Positions 21,515 to 32,842 are shown, numbered from the stretch's first letter. The stretch: 64,000 nucleotides of DNA from Apodemus sylvaticus (GCF_947179515.1 NC_067472.1:75755184-75819183), one strand, 5' to 3'. Numbers and translations: made by a program. Notes: generated by a model not told the origin, from the sequence alone.

Positions 21515-21785
21515 TTCTTTTTCCTAATTCCTATGATGTCATCCCTTTGACGGCCTCCCAGTGAACACATAAATTGTTTTCTAAAGTCCTATTCTTTGGT
21601 AGGTTAAGGACTTGGTTTCCCTTTTCTCATAATCTTGAGATTATAAGAAAAATTCTTTCATCCTTGCTCTTCTCTGGTGACTTCTTAGCTTAGTTTCTGT
21701 ACAACTTAACAAAAAAAAATTCTAAGGAAGATTCTTTGGGGATGGGCCCTTTCATCTGCACCTTGCTTTTCTCTGAAATCTTGCT
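21515..21785. other. single-copy DNA
   Basis: Nothing was recognised. Confidence 0.5.
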
Positions 21786-21907
21786 TTTTAAATCTTGTTT
21801 TTGGGACACGGGATCTTATTATATAGCACAGGTTGGCCTTGAGATAGAAGTCTTTTCATCTCGGCCTCCTGAGTGCTGGGATTATAGATGTGCAATACCA
21901 CACCAGG
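21786..21907 (-). mobile_element. B1 SINE, minus strand
   Basis: 'gcacaggttggccttgagat', 'cggcctcctgagtgctggga' and 'ttatagatgtgcaataccac' give the reversed B1 order, slightly shortened. Confidence 0.8.
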
Positions 21908-22395
21908 CTCCCTGGCTGCCTTAACAGCTCTGAATCTGATGCTCTGTCTCCCCAGCTGAGAGGTTGCCTAACTCTCCTGGCTCTTCTTCCTCTTAACAGT
22001 CTCCTCCTTTGCTGTTCCTGTGTTTCTTGTCCCATGCCCCCAAATGACAAACATCCCCAAATGAAAGGGTTGGAGATAATTTGGCTCTTCTGAGGACTTC
22101 CCTTTTCTTTGTAATGTGACTTATCATCTTGGTTGCTATGACATTTCTCAGATGCCTTTAAATAAGTAGTTTCATATGTCAATGTTTCCAGCAGATGCTC
22201 CTAATGAGTTGGAAGCTTCAGCCATCTTTAAAATTTAACAAACACATGCTGCATTCTCCAACAAGCCAAAGTCAGACTCATAAGTAATGAGTCTATAAAG
22301 TCATTTTTCATAAAACTAGGACAACCTATGACTACCTTCATAGTGTTCCTGTTTGTTTCAGTTCCTTCATGTAAAACCATATTAAGAATAGAAAC
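21908..22395. other. single-copy DNA, nothing recognised
   Basis: About 490 bp without a recognised repeat or gene. Confidence 0.5.
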
Positions 22396-22561
22396 TGGGG
22401 CTGCAGAGATGGGATGCTTTTGCAGATGACTCAGGTTCAAGTCCCAGCACCTACATGGCAGCTCACAACTGTCTGTAACTTTAGTTCTCAGAGATCTGAT
22501 GCCCTCTTCTGGCCTTTGTGAAGTAGTGAACAAATATCCATGCAGGCAAAACACCCAGATG

Positions 22562-22609
<48 letters not shown>
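22396..22609 (+). mobile_element. B2/B3 SINE with (CA)22 tail
   Basis: It begins 'ggggctgcagagatgggatg', continues with 'cagctcacaactgtctgtaa' and 'gatgccctcttctggccttt', and ends in a perfect (AC)n of about 22 units at 22565-22609. CA expansion from SINE tails is common in mouse. Confidence 0.9.
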
Positions 22610-22611
<2 letters not shown>

Positions 22612-24464
22612 CAGAATGAAAAATGAAGATTAAAATGGTCCTTACTGTTGTGTGGATGAAAGGCCCCCAGCATCTGGGAACATCATTCCTACGGTTTAAT
22701 CTGCATCATGGTTTCACCATAGGCAAGCACTCTGTGGCATAGTTTCTGGTGAAGACTGTATAGGCTGATGGGGGCTCCACTACACAGCGTCAGCATTATC
22801 TTTCTATTTGCAGCATAACTATCTCGGTGACCCAGCAGGTTGACAGCTGTCGATCATTTCTGCATTCATGAATCTGAGGGCTCTATTTTAAGCAGATGGG
22901 ATTTAAAAACTGTCAAGAGCAGACACTTAGGAGGTGTGCCTATCTTGTTCCGAAAGCATTTGCCTTTAGCAGATGCCCCCTTCAGACTTATCAAAGGGGG
23001 AGAGTGCCTTCCTTCTTTCAATAAGTATTATTCATTAACCATATGTGTTTAGGTGCTCCGAGAGGCTTGTAAGGAATCTAAAACATTCCCCACAGCATCT
23101 CCAGCTAAGACTTCTCACCAGTCAAAGCAGCGTGTGACTAAGAAAGACATTCTTCTAGGAAGGTCCCAGTGTGATTTCCCATGTGCAGCTATATGGGGTG
23201 GAGGGGACCCAGGAGGGCTTCATGGATGAAGAGGTCTCACCGACCCCTGTTCTCAATAGTTCAAACGTAGTCACTATATTTGTCATTGGCAATGGTGGCT
23301 GGCTCAGTATCATCATTCCTGATGGATTATTTTTTTCCTCTTGCTTTGATTTTGTGGTCTGTCCAAGCAAGTTTTACTTAAGAATTCTGAGGTTCATCAT
23401 GGAGAGACTCCATCTTTAGTGCAAATGGATGTTCTGGGATGCCTCTTAAGGCTCTGCACTCTTACCTGCCAGCATGTCCCGCACCTCACCCAGCTGATTC
23501 TTATGTTCTCAGCAGCTGTCAGAAGACGAATGGAAAAATAGGCAGAGAGAGGACCAAGGTTCTGTTGCCCAGAGCCTTGAAGGGGTTTCAGTGAATTTGT
23601 GGCATTGAGAGAAAATTCTTTTTAATCATTTCCTCTCGTTTACTCACTGGCTCCATGAATTTTTCCAGAAGGGCAATGGCCCAGAAGTTTATGGAAACCA
23701 AATGATATGTTACATGAGAGAAATGAAAGATAATTGATTCAGAATATTAATCCTCTCCTCTGTATAGTTCAGGAGAGAGGGTTCTCCCACTGTCCTTGGA
23801 ATCCAAAGGGGGGCTTTTATGTAAGGCTGATGTTAATTTGTCAACTTGTGTAGCCTTAAAACAGTTCTTATAATAGGTTAGGGCTCCAGCAAGGGGGCAT
23901 GCTGACTTTGAAGGGAAAGCAATAAGCAGAGCCCGAAGAAGGCAGAGACCAGAGGGCTCCAAACTTTAGACGACCTTCTGCAAGGTCTAGACAGGAGTGT
24001 CCAACCTTTTCATGTTGTACTGACATTGTCATCTGCAAATGTGAGACTCATGAGACTCATGGGACTCCAAGGTGGACAAGTCTGGACGAGCATACCATTG
24101 CGCTCAATGCAGGAATTCTCATTATTCGGTTGAACTGACTGTTGGAATTGAATAGTATTCCTAAGTATGGCTATGGGTTCTTACATGCCTTACCTACCTG
24201 AGAGTGGACGTTTCATGGCCCTCTTTGCTAGTCTGAGGAGCACAGGACACAGAGCAAATTTACATAACACACTCTGCCCACTACCCTTGCATTCAGACAA
24301 CTTCTCAAGAAATGCTGGGAGCACAGTAAAGAAAAAGAAGCTGAGTATAGAGGGAGGACCTATGGAGACTGGCAGGAGTGTCCTTAGAGAGCTGGTGTTA
24401 GGGAGTAGTGCCCCCTGCTGGAGGGAGGTCTCCAGACTCTGCATAAGGTGGTTCATCTGATTCG
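22610..24464. other. single-copy DNA, no gene supported
   Basis: About 1.85 kb with no clear mobile element. Short frames (for example 23171-23416, 24167-24457) have no recognised product. A 'gagactcat' triplet-like direct repeat occurs near 24042-24062. Confidence 0.45.
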
Positions 24465-24473
24465 GAGGCAATT

Positions 24474-24645
24474 TTTTATTTTTATTAATTAATTAATTAT
24501 TTTTTTTTGACACAGGGTTTGTCTCTGTAGCCTTGGCTGTCATGGAACTCACTCTGTAGACCAGGCTGGCCTCCAATTCAGAAACCCACCTGTTTCTGCC
24601 TCCCAAGTGCTGGGATTAAAAGCGTGCGCCACCACTGCCCAGCCA
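24474..24645 (-). mobile_element. B1 SINE with 9-bp target duplication
   Basis: The tail is an AT-rich run with 'taattaattaattattttt', followed by 'ggtttgtctctgtagccttg', 'gtagaccaggctggcctcca', 'cccaagtgctgggattaaaa' and 'gcgtgcgccaccactgccca'. The direct repeat 'gaggcaatt' flanks it at 24465-24473 and 24646-24654, so boundaries are exact. It inserted immediately beside the left arm of the inverted repeat described next. Confidence 0.9.
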
Positions 24646-24655
24646 GAGGCAATTC

Positions 24656-24786
24656 TTGTCTTTGCGCCATTCAACATTTTTCTCCCAGCATAATATTTTT
24701 ATCATTTGGGTTTTGTATATCATGTACCCCAATCATACTCACTTCCCACTTATCCCAGGTCCACCCCACCTTTTGTGCCCCCCCCC
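24656..24786 (-). repeat. left arm of a 131-bp inverted repeat (L1 3' end)
   Basis: The arm runs from 'ttgtctttgcgccattcaac' to a run of nine C. Its reverse complement is found at 25319-25449 with eight substitutions and one indel by my count, about 93% identity. The part 'gtatatcatgtaccccaatc' belongs to what I recognise as the 3' end of an old rodent L1 (Lx-like) in reverse. Confidence 0.9.
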
Positions 24787-24985
24787 AATAGTGATCAGAT
24801 AAAAACCAGTTCAATTTGTGTGGTCCATATCAAACTCCCAGTGGCCAGCCCCTTAAAGAAAACTGAATTTGTCTTGGTGTCTGTGTCCCATGTTGTTCTG
24901 GAGGCCACGTTGATGTCCTCGGCCTGTGCTCTGCTGAGGGCTAAGATGTCATTCATTGTGTTGACTAATTCTCAGAGAACATTAA
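24787..24985 (-). mobile_element. L1 (Lx-like) 3' UTR, minus strand, continuing inward
   Basis: 'ccagttcaatttgtgtggtc', 'catatcaaactcccagtggc' and 'ccccttaaagaaaactgaat' match, in reverse, the L1 3' UTR segment next to the 3' end. This part has no counterpart beside the right arm. Confidence 0.6.
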
Positions 24986-25318
24986 TGCCCCCTGAGGAGT
25001 AGGGATGTCCAGAGCTACTCTATAAAGGGCCACCTAGTAACCATGGCAGCTCTGCTGTGACAGTTCTGAAGCAGCCACGTACAATACATAACAAACGAGA
25101 GTGGCTATACTCAGGTAATTTGTTCAGCTTTTAGAGGTGAAAATGATGGACACCATATCAGTTCAACTCATCACAAAATATTATTCTCTCTTAGACATTT
25201 CTTCCCCAACCACTTAAAATTGTCAAACCCACTTTGTCTTCTCCAGAGTACAGACAGTGGGGTTTGGAGGGATTCTTGCTATAGTTAATGATAGGACATT
25301 TATGTGCAACTTATATTT

Positions 25319-25449
25319 GGGGGGGGCACAAAAGGCAGGGTGGACCTGGGAGGAGTGGGAAGTGAGTGTGATTGGGGTACATGATATACAAAACCCAGAT
25401 GATCAAAATATTATGCTGGGAGGAAAAATGTTGAATGGCCCAAAGACAA
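25319..25449 (+). repeat. right arm of the inverted repeat (L1 3' end)
   Basis: It begins with a run of eight G and 'cacaaaaggcagggtggacc', includes 'gtgtgattggggtacatgat' and ends 'aatggcccaaagacaa'. It is the inverted partner of 24656-24786. The L1-like 3' end points to the right here and to the left in the other arm. Confidence 0.9.
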
Positions 25450-27211
25450 ATCATGAGCAACTTAAGTAATGGACCAAGTTTAATAAGCTACAAAGGGGTG
25501 GACTCACTGGTTCAGCAACTACTCATGGGCATCCATTTCCCACCTCAAAGGCAATGAACAGTCAGTCCTGTATTTGAGGTTCTGCCTGGCAGCTTATGTT
25601 GGCCTGTACTCTGAAGACAGCCTAAATCAAACAGCTTAATCTAGGTCTAGGACCTGAGTACTCCTTCCTTTCAAAGGCACAGATATGGCTCTGCTTTTAG
25701 ATTCAGGGAACAAAACCCTACAAACACAGAAATGAGGGCCATATTGGGTTCAGGGTCTCTGTGGACTCAGTATGAGCCTGTGGTCTGTGGCAACTGAATT
25801 AACGGGAGCAACCTTGGAAGCTATGACAACAGAAGTAAAGAATTCAAAGGAAAGCATGTGGTCTTCCCTTTCTCCCCTGGTTCAGAACTGGTCAGGTTCT
25901 GTTTTAGGCATGAGTCAGTATCTAATACCCATGCACTACCCACGGAGGGTTTTCTTTGCATTGCTTGAGAGGGAGGGGTGGTTTCTCGGAGATGCCACTT
26001 CTCAGGCTGGCTTGCTGTCAGAGACCATTCCTAAGCTTATGATGCTATGGTAGGAGTGAGAGGACAAAGCCAATTCATAGAGGTTTGAAAGAGCATGTGG
26101 GTTGTAGAACCACAGAAGGCTCCAAAAGCATCAAGCCATGGCTAGATGAAAGCGATTACTAAAAGGCCCCTGACCCTGGACCATAGATGCTGACAACAGA
26201 TTACAAAGCTGTGTGGGTACTGGGATGTTTCTGGCAATTCTTATTTTGTGATGAGAATCCTCAAGATGCTTGTATTATTCGCTAATAGGACTATTCATTA
26301 TTTGGGAATTGCGTATGCCTGCGGTGTAGAGGACAATGTTTATGGCTGTGACCTTGAGTCACTATATGTGCTACTAAAGAACAAATAATGTTATTATTGT
26401 CCCGGCACAAAGTGCCTTCTGCTGTGCTCCAATTGTTTCAAAGCAGGACCATTGACACACATGTAGCTTTCTATTGAGCAGAATATTGTGTTACCAAGCA
26501 TCCACCAAGTCTCCAGCCAATTTAGGCAAATGGATGGCATTTTCCTTCTCACGTGGCCATGGAGTGACTGGGAGACTAAGTAAAGGTGGCATCTCTTTCC
26601 CCAGAACATCTGCGATTCATTTCATACCCACGTCTTCTAAAGGGACCGGGAAAGTATGTGATTAGACCTCAGCCACATGGAGACCCGGTATATCTGACTG
26701 GCTCGTAGACACACACCTCTCTATGTCAGTGCCTTCAAAATCATGTTATCTTTCAATAAACTGTGTGGCCGTTGGCTCTTCAATTGCCCCCTCCCCCTCC
26801 CTCTCATTTTCCACCCTTCTTTTCACATAAAAATTTCCCATTACTAGTATTTCACATTTTATGAGACTTAGCAGTCATATGGCATGGCTCAATATATTGG
26901 TCAATGATAAACCACACATATGACAGTTGTCTTGTGAGTTTACCATGAAGCCAGAAAATTCCTGTTGCCTAGTGACACTGTGGCCAACAGGCCTTCATAT
27001 CCTAGCACACGGCTCAAGGGATTGTGGTAGTGTTGGCGTCGGCAAACCCACCATGCTGGCAGTTGTATAAAAGTATACTGGGTACAATTATTTAGAGTAT
27101 ATAGTACTTGACAAGGATAGTGGACCACTGTGGTCCTGAGTTATGTACTAATTATACCATTGTTTTATTACTTTAGAGAAGATTCCTACTAATAAAAAAA
27201 ATTTATTATAG
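25450..27211. other. single-copy DNA, partly conserved-looking
   Basis: About 1.76 kb with no recognised mobile element. The part 26200-26930 is complex, repeat-free and moderately AT-rich and might be conserved. The frames 25772-26050 and 26394-26609 are unrecognised. Confidence 0.45.
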
Positions 27212-27428
27212 GCCTGAAGAGAGAGGTAGTCAAGAGAACCTACGTTCTTGAAGAGGACTGCAGTCTGGTCCCCAACACACACCCAGTGGCTCACAACTGT
27301 TTGTTACTCCAGTTCTAGGTGATCCAACACTATCTTCTAGCCTCTGTAGACACTACACACTTGTGGTGTACACAAACTCATACAGGCAAACAACTATACA
27401 CATAGATTAAATAAATAAATCTTTAAAA
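27212..27428 (+). mobile_element. B2/B3 SINE, plus strand, diverged
   Basis: 'gaagaggactgcagtctggt', 'ccagtggctcacaactgttt', 'cactatcttctagcctctgt' and an A-rich end with 'aaataaataaatctttaaa' give the B2/B3 order. Confidence 0.8.
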
Positions 27429-27658
27429 ACCGTCTACTGTAAAGCTGGGAGCCGTTGGAATGTAGGAGCATCTTGACCGTTCTCATGGACTTGATTTGAT
27501 CTTTTGTTGTTTGGGTCGCTATAGTCCCTGGAGCAACACATGTATAAATAGATGTGTGCACGTATGTGGGCATATGTGGAAGGCAGGGAGCTAAACAAAT
27601 AGTGACACCATTCCCTGATACACCTACTATAATTTTAAAAATTGTGAGCTAGGAAAAG

Positions 27659-27663
27659 TGTGT

Positions 27664-27697
<34 letters not shown>
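27659..27697 (+). repeat. (TG)n microsatellite
   Basis: About 19 TG units with one 'TA' interruption. There is no SINE body that I can assign. Confidence 0.95.
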
Positions 27698-27698
<1 letters not shown>

Positions 27699-27850
27699 CC
27701 AGATACATGTATACAGGCACTCATCATTATAGCCAATGTACACAGTAGGCAAGCCATCTAGGACTCTACTACAGATGTTCATACAGTGAAGAAATTGCCT
27801 AATGATTCATTTTTTAGAATGTCTTCCTGTAGCTATATTTTAAAGTAAAC

Positions 27851-27853
<3 letters not shown>

Positions 27854-27909
<56 letters not shown>

Positions 27910-28050
27910 TGTGTCTGCCTTCTTGTCTCTGTTTCTTTCTGTCTTTCTCTGCTTTGTCGGTCTATTTCTTTCTCTCTATCTCTCTCTGTTTCTCTGTGTC
28001 TGTCCCTCTCTGTCTTTCTGTCTGTGGCTGTCTGTCTCTGTCTCTCATGC
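27854..28050 (+). repeat. (CT)n-(TG)n and CTGT-rich low complexity
   Basis: A (CT)n run at 27854-27891 passes into (TG)n to about 27914 and then into a C/T-rich stretch with many 'ctgt' and 'tctc' words. The open frame over it is an artefact. Confidence 0.9.
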
Positions 28051-29300
28051 TGAGGATGGAGCCTAGGGCTTTACCCATGCCAGGTAAGTGCTCTAACATT
28101 GCCCTTAATTCCTATTCAACCATTCTAGCCTTCACAGTGACCCATTTAGATGGCTTGGGGATAGGAGTAGGTACACGGTCAATCAACCCCTTCTGGTCCA
28201 AATCAAAGTGATAATATTCTTTTACACAGAGATTACTTTTCCCATCTTATATAAAAACCCAATTAAGAATTTATTTTTATTTTCTCAGGACAAACTCTCT
28301 AAAGGTAACTGCATGTGCTTCTGTGCAGATCCAGCCTAGAGAAGACTCCATGCCCAATCAAACTAGGATGCTGACAGAACCTCTCTGAGGGGAACCAGCA
28401 TTGCTGCTCCAAAGGAGAGGGAGCTTACCTCAGGGCACCTTTGCCTTCTCTCTTGGTGCAGCCTCAAAGTCCTGGGCTCTGACTGGCATACTTCCTTGCA
28501 ATAGATGCTAGAGACCTGGTGCAAGTCTATGTTTATTTTGATCAAGCCTTTTGTTTGGTTCAGTCACCAACTCAGATTCACTAAAGCTGAGTTCCTAGCT
28601 GTTTTGTCAATCAATGCTAGGAGGTTTCCTGACTTGTCAACAGGAGGATTAACCTGTACTGGGTCTAGGTGTGGAGGCCCCATCCCCCTCTTTCCCTCCC
28701 TAGGCAGGGAACACCCCACACCTTATTCCTAATACATCTTCCTCGTGGCTCTCATTCTGGCATGTTCTTTTCAGAGTTCAAAGTCTCTCTTCCAGGGCTA
28801 TGGGAGCCTGGCGATAGACGATGGTGCCTTGGTGGGTCCAACTCTCTCCTAGCAGTCACCAAGCCTCCGTCCTCAACTTCATTTGGCCCAAAGGACTAGG
28901 ATTCTAAGTGTGCGGAATTTTTCTGGAAGGTCTGGGCCACATAGCAGGCATGGTCAGGCCACGCACGTGGCGGGTGAAGAATGTTGACAGGCTCCCTGAG
29001 GCACTTATTTTTTTCCGTCCTGCTCTTTCTCTCTTGGCATTTGATGTATTTTTGGACACGTTAACCACCACCCTTTCTTCTCTGCATCTTTGGTGAAGAG
29101 CTCTGTGTAGGGAGAAATGTAAGAAAAGATACAATCTGTGGAAAGTTCTGCTTAGCTGTAGCTTCTGCAGCTTCAGGGTCTGGCCTGGGACAAGCCACTT
29201 CCATCTGTCAGAGATTCGCACTCCGGTGTGCTGCTAGGCAGCTCTGCACAGTTACAAACACAGAGAACAAAACTCGTGGTGGGGTCAGAATGAGATACTA
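28051..29300. other. single-copy DNA, no gene supported
   Basis: About 1.25 kb. No recognised repeat. The part 28900-29220 has modest CpG content and overlapping frames on both strands, but no exon signals. Confidence 0.45.
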
Positions 29301-29309
29301 GCGTGCACA

Positions 29310-29566
29310 TGCGTGTGTATGTGTGTGTGTGTGTGTGTGTGTCTGCTTATGTGTGTATACATGTGTGCCTGCCTGCCTCTGTATGTGTGTGTGTATATGT
29401 AGCTGCCTTTGTGTGTGCCTGTCTGTGTGTGTGCCTGTCTTTGTGTGTATGTATGTGTGCCTGCCTGCCTCTCTGTGTGTATGCATATGTGTGTCTGCCT
29501 GTGTGTTTGTGCCTGCCTCTGTGAATGTGTGTGTCTGCCTGTATGTTTGTATGTGAGAGCGCCTGC

Positions 29567-29601
<35 letters not shown>

Positions 29602-29620
29602 TGTGTATGCATGCGCATGT
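29310..29620 (+). repeat. compound TG / TGCC repeat (about 310 bp)
   Basis: Runs of TGTG alternate with 'tgcctgcctgcctctgtg'-type words, giving an irregular higher-order repeat. All frames are open on both strands and encode Cys/Val or His/Thr-rich artefacts. It is the expanded tail of the SINE that follows on the minus strand. Confidence 0.9.
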
Positions 29621-29912
29621 GGTATATGTTTACACATGCAAATGTACATACCGTGGATCTGGAGGTTAGAGGTCTCTGTTGGGTATCCTTTTCAGCTGTT
29701 CTCCACCTAATTTTTTGAGACAGGTCTGACTGGACCTAGAAGGCACTGATTGGCTTGACTGGCTGGCTAGCAAGGCCCAGGAACCCACCGGTCTTCCCTC
29801 TGCCCCTGGTGCTAGGCTAATGGACACTCATCACGGGTACTAGGAATCCAAATTTAGATTCTCCTCCTGTACAGCAAGCGACTTTACTGAGTCACCTCCC
29901 CACACCTTCATG
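29621..29912 (-). mobile_element. B4/RSINE1-type SINE, minus strand
   Basis: 'ggatctggaggttagaggtc', 'cacctaattttttgagacag', 'ctggctggctagcaaggccc' and 'ctgtacagcaagcgacttta' with 'ctgagtcacctccccacacc' show the reversed tail, body and tRNA-like head. The TG-rich repeat on its left is its 3' tail. Confidence 0.75.
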
Positions 29913-30184
29913 GTAGTCCCCGTGAGTGGACAGTTAGTCCCTCTCACTGGATAAAGGGCGCCCGGTAGCCTTCCTCTTGCCACAAGACACTGGGCAGGTG
30001 TCAATTTCTTCACCCTTTTCAAGACACTGTGGCCACCCTAGTCTGAGGACACACTTAGCCTAAAGAGTTCTGGCAATTGTCTCAGAGACCACACAGCAGC
30101 CTGGACACAGTGCCACATGCATAGAAACTCTGCCTTAAAACTTTTTAAGGAAATATTTCTAAATCATCTAAAATTTCTATAAAT

Positions 30185-30335
30185 TACTCCCTCCTTCTCT
30201 TCCCTGCTTCCTTCCTTTCCCTCCCCTCTCTCCTTTTCCCCCCTCCTTCCTCTGGGTCCATCTCCTCCCTCCCTCCTCCCCCTCCCTTCTCCCCTACCCC
30301 TATCCTCCTTTCCTTCCTTTCTTTTCTCCTTTATT
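30185..30335 (+). repeat. pyrimidine-rich low-complexity tract
   Basis: About 150 bp of mixed CCT/CTTT words with few purines. There is no fixed unit. Confidence 0.9.
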
Positions 30336-30547
30336 TCTTCACACCTTTGGCAAAAATCCTTTTATCCCAGGAACCCTTTATCTACTTGTAATAAATAGCT
30401 TATGAACTCTTACTTTAACACTTATTCATAAAAGTCATATTTGTTTTAAAAATGGTTTAACCTCCTCCCAAGCATAATAAAAACAATGTCCAAATTCTTA
30501 TTTGTCAAAGCTAGTCTTTGCTATAATTATTTTTATCTAATATTTGG

Positions 30548-30688
30548 TGGGGGAAGGGGGTGGAGACAGGGTTTCTCTGTGTAGCCCTGGCTGTCCTGGA
30601 ACTTACTTTGTAGATCAGGCTGGCCCCAGAGATCCACCTGCTCTTCTGCTTCCTGAGATTAAAGGTGTGAGCCACCACACCCTGCACT
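30548..30688 (-). mobile_element. B1 SINE, minus strand
   Basis: 'ggagacagggtttctctgtg', 'tagccctggctgtcctggaa', 'gtagatcaggctggccccag' and 'aaaggtgtgagccaccacac' make a complete reversed B1 with moderate divergence. Confidence 0.9.
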
Positions 30689-31415
30689 ATCTGGCAGTCT
30701 TAATTTGCAAATAAATGCTTAGTTGAAATTCACTGGTGATGTGTTTTAAATTAAGCCATTTTCTCTTAACAAAATATTGTTTTTCTACAAGCTGTTAAAG
30801 CCGCCCCTAAGTGTAACTTTTGGTAGCTGTATGCTACTCCATTGTATGCTGGCTGCATTTCTTCCACCATTCCACTAAGGTGTCTCATAAGGGTAAATCC
30901 AATTTCTACTTCAGTTTGGAAGTTAATATATAAAAAAAAAAAGGGTACCTTGGGAACTAAGTGACTGCCCAAGGGTAGAGACTGGCAAAGGTTTTAGTAA
31001 TTGGGCAGATAGTGTTCAGGCCTTTCATATCATGGGGTTAATTTGACTGTGGGAGTACTTAAATCAGCACTTGTTTTGCAAAACCTCAGTGGTCACAGAC
31101 AGCGTAGAAACCAGGGGACACAGACGGATTTCAATACACTTTATTTACTGTCCAGCGTGTGGGATGCCCTGGGTTCAATTAAAAAAACAAAAAACTTCAC
31201 TAAATCAGGACTCCAGTGATAACTTTGCAAATTCTTATTTCACTGTTTGCCACTGTGTTTCCAGGCTTCAAGACCTTTCTTGGAACCAGACAAGAGATGG
31301 ATTACTATTCTTCCACCGAGACCTTAACCTTGCTTGCATAGGCCCACCTAGGACTGAGTCAGGGAGGTCTGGCTCCTCTGTCAGTCAGACTGTCTGCAGC
31401 CTGTAGTACTCCAGG

Positions 31416-31416
<1 letters not shown>
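30689..31416. other. single-copy DNA, nothing recognised
   Basis: About 730 bp. The frame 31071-31403 has no recognised product. Confidence 0.5.
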
Positions 31417-31470
<54 letters not shown>

Positions 31471-31482
31471 CAGCTGCTGCTG
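31417..31482 (+). repeat. (CTG)n / (CAG)n triplet repeat, 22 units
   Basis: There are 22 triplets, of which 19 are CTG, two TTG and one CAG. Read on the minus strand it is CAG-rich. The plus-strand frame over it gives poly-Leu; a CAG frame would give poly-Gln. There is no exon context. Confidence 0.95.
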
Positions 31483-31669
31483 CACTGTGCACATGTGTGT
31501 CAGCCCTGTTCAGACATGGCACAGGGCCTCACCAGTGAAGTGGCACACAGGAGCCCAGCAAAGGAAGGAGGCAGGGGGATTTGTCCAATTGTCTTGTTAG
31601 CTAATTCCTCCAGTACTTAGGGGTTGAGTGCCCTGTCCAAAATTCAGTTAAATTTACTTGACAAGTTCT

Positions 31670-31830
31670 GGCCTGATGAGAGAATCTGTCTGTCTCAAAA
31701 AAAAAAAAAAGTGGATGACCCCGAGGTATAAGAGCTGGCCTCTGACCTCTGACCTCTGGGCGCATCCATGCAGATGTGCATGTGAGCCCCACACAAGTGT
31801 ACATCCTCTCCCCGCCCCCATAAAAGCACA
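31670..31830 (+). mobile_element. B4/RSINE1-type SINE, 3' part, plus strand
   Basis: 'tgatgagagaatctgtctgt' and an A run are followed by 'gtggatgaccccgaggtata', 'ctggcctctgacctctgacc' and 'gcagatgtgcatgtgagccc', the known 3' portion of this SINE type. The head is missing. Confidence 0.65.
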
Positions 31831-31920
31831 CGTGCAAAGCAAGCTCAGCTAGAATGTCATCCATACATTTTGCGAGAAATGCAAAGAGTTCAGATAAAAA
31901 ACCAAAAGCAAAAGAAACAG

Positions 31921-32058
31921 AAGGTGTGGTGATGCGCACTTACAACAGCAGGACCAGGAGACAAGAGCAAGAGGTTTAGGGGTTCAAGATCAGTCTTAGT
32001 CACATAGCAATTCAAGGCTAACCTGAGTCACATGGAACCCTGTTTCAAAAAAAATCTA
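31921..32058 (+). mobile_element. B1 SINE, plus strand, diverged
   Basis: 'aaggtgtggtgatgcgcact', 'aggggttcaagatcagtctt', 'aattcaaggctaacctgagt' and 'catggaaccctgtttcaaaa' keep the B1 order. Confidence 0.75.
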
Positions 32059-32778
32059 ACAACATCTTCCCCCCCACACCAAAACTTCCGTCAAAACAAA
32101 ACCACAATGCATTAGCTTTCTCGGAGACAGGAGGATAGCTTTGAGTGACCACATGTTCTCCAGCCTGCCATGAACTGTCCCCTTTGGCACCAGGAGTGTC
32201 TCTAAGGATGTGCTGCATTCACCCGACTGCAGCACTGAGTGAGACTCTGGGCTAGGTTTTCAGAATGTAACTGGAGATGTGATTCCCCCCCCCTCCCTTT
32301 TTTCTCCAGCCTGTATCAGGGCTGTGTTAAATTCTCTGGCTGTGAACTTCAACTTATTTATAATTTATTGCCCGTGAGGAGTATTTAACTCAGAGGTTAT
32401 TATACTTTGTCTTGAAAGTGATATGCAAGTGAGGAGCAGACTCCTGGCCCACCCACTCTAGGTTTGCCAAGGATAGATTCACTTCTTAGCCTTCACACGT
32501 GTGCAGGGGTTTTAGAGGGGAGACGGCGAACGCCGGTAGAAAAATGTTAACGTAATAAAGCAGCTGAAGATCAGATTTCCTTCTCTGGATGCCTCTCGCC
32601 CTGAATCCTTTGGTTGACTTCTTGAGACTTCCTATGATTTATACAACCCACTCCTGTAGGCCCAAGGCCTTTTGATTAAGAAGTAAACCTCAGATCCAAA
32701 TCACAGGGCCAGCTGCGGTGTGAAAGGCCTAGCACATTTCCTACCATTTTCCCTGTGTGAAGATACCATCTCTTTTCA

Positions 32779-32780
<2 letters not shown>
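32059..32780. other. single-copy DNA, possibly conserved
   Basis: About 720 bp. From about 32330 the sequence is complex and repeat-free, with motifs such as 'atttataatttattgcc' and TTTATTA-like cores. It has a short CpG-containing patch at 32521-32536. No gene is visible. Confidence 0.4.

Positions 32781-32781
<1 letters not shown>

Positions 32782-32842
<61 letters not shown>
32782..32842 (+). repeat. (GA)n microsatellite
   Basis: An uninterrupted GA run of about 30 units, a homopurine mirror repeat. The Glu/Arg frames over it are artefacts. Confidence 0.97.

Noticed and set aside
21249..21570. Ser/Pro/Leu-rich and Lys/Arg/Glu/Gly-rich frames
   Set aside because: They are read-through of a pyrimidine tract with (TTCC)n.
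22564..22609. Regular array resembling a direct-repeat system
   Set aside because: It is a dinucleotide microsatellite at a SINE end. No CRISPR-like array exists in this eukaryotic window.
23990..24110. Possible DNA-transposon or LTR end around 'gtgtccaaccttttcatg'
   Set aside because: The resemblance is limited to about 18 bp and I could not extend it to any family.
29298..29669. Several Cys-rich or His/Thr-rich small proteins on both strands
   Set aside because: They are phases of the TG/TGCC composite repeat.
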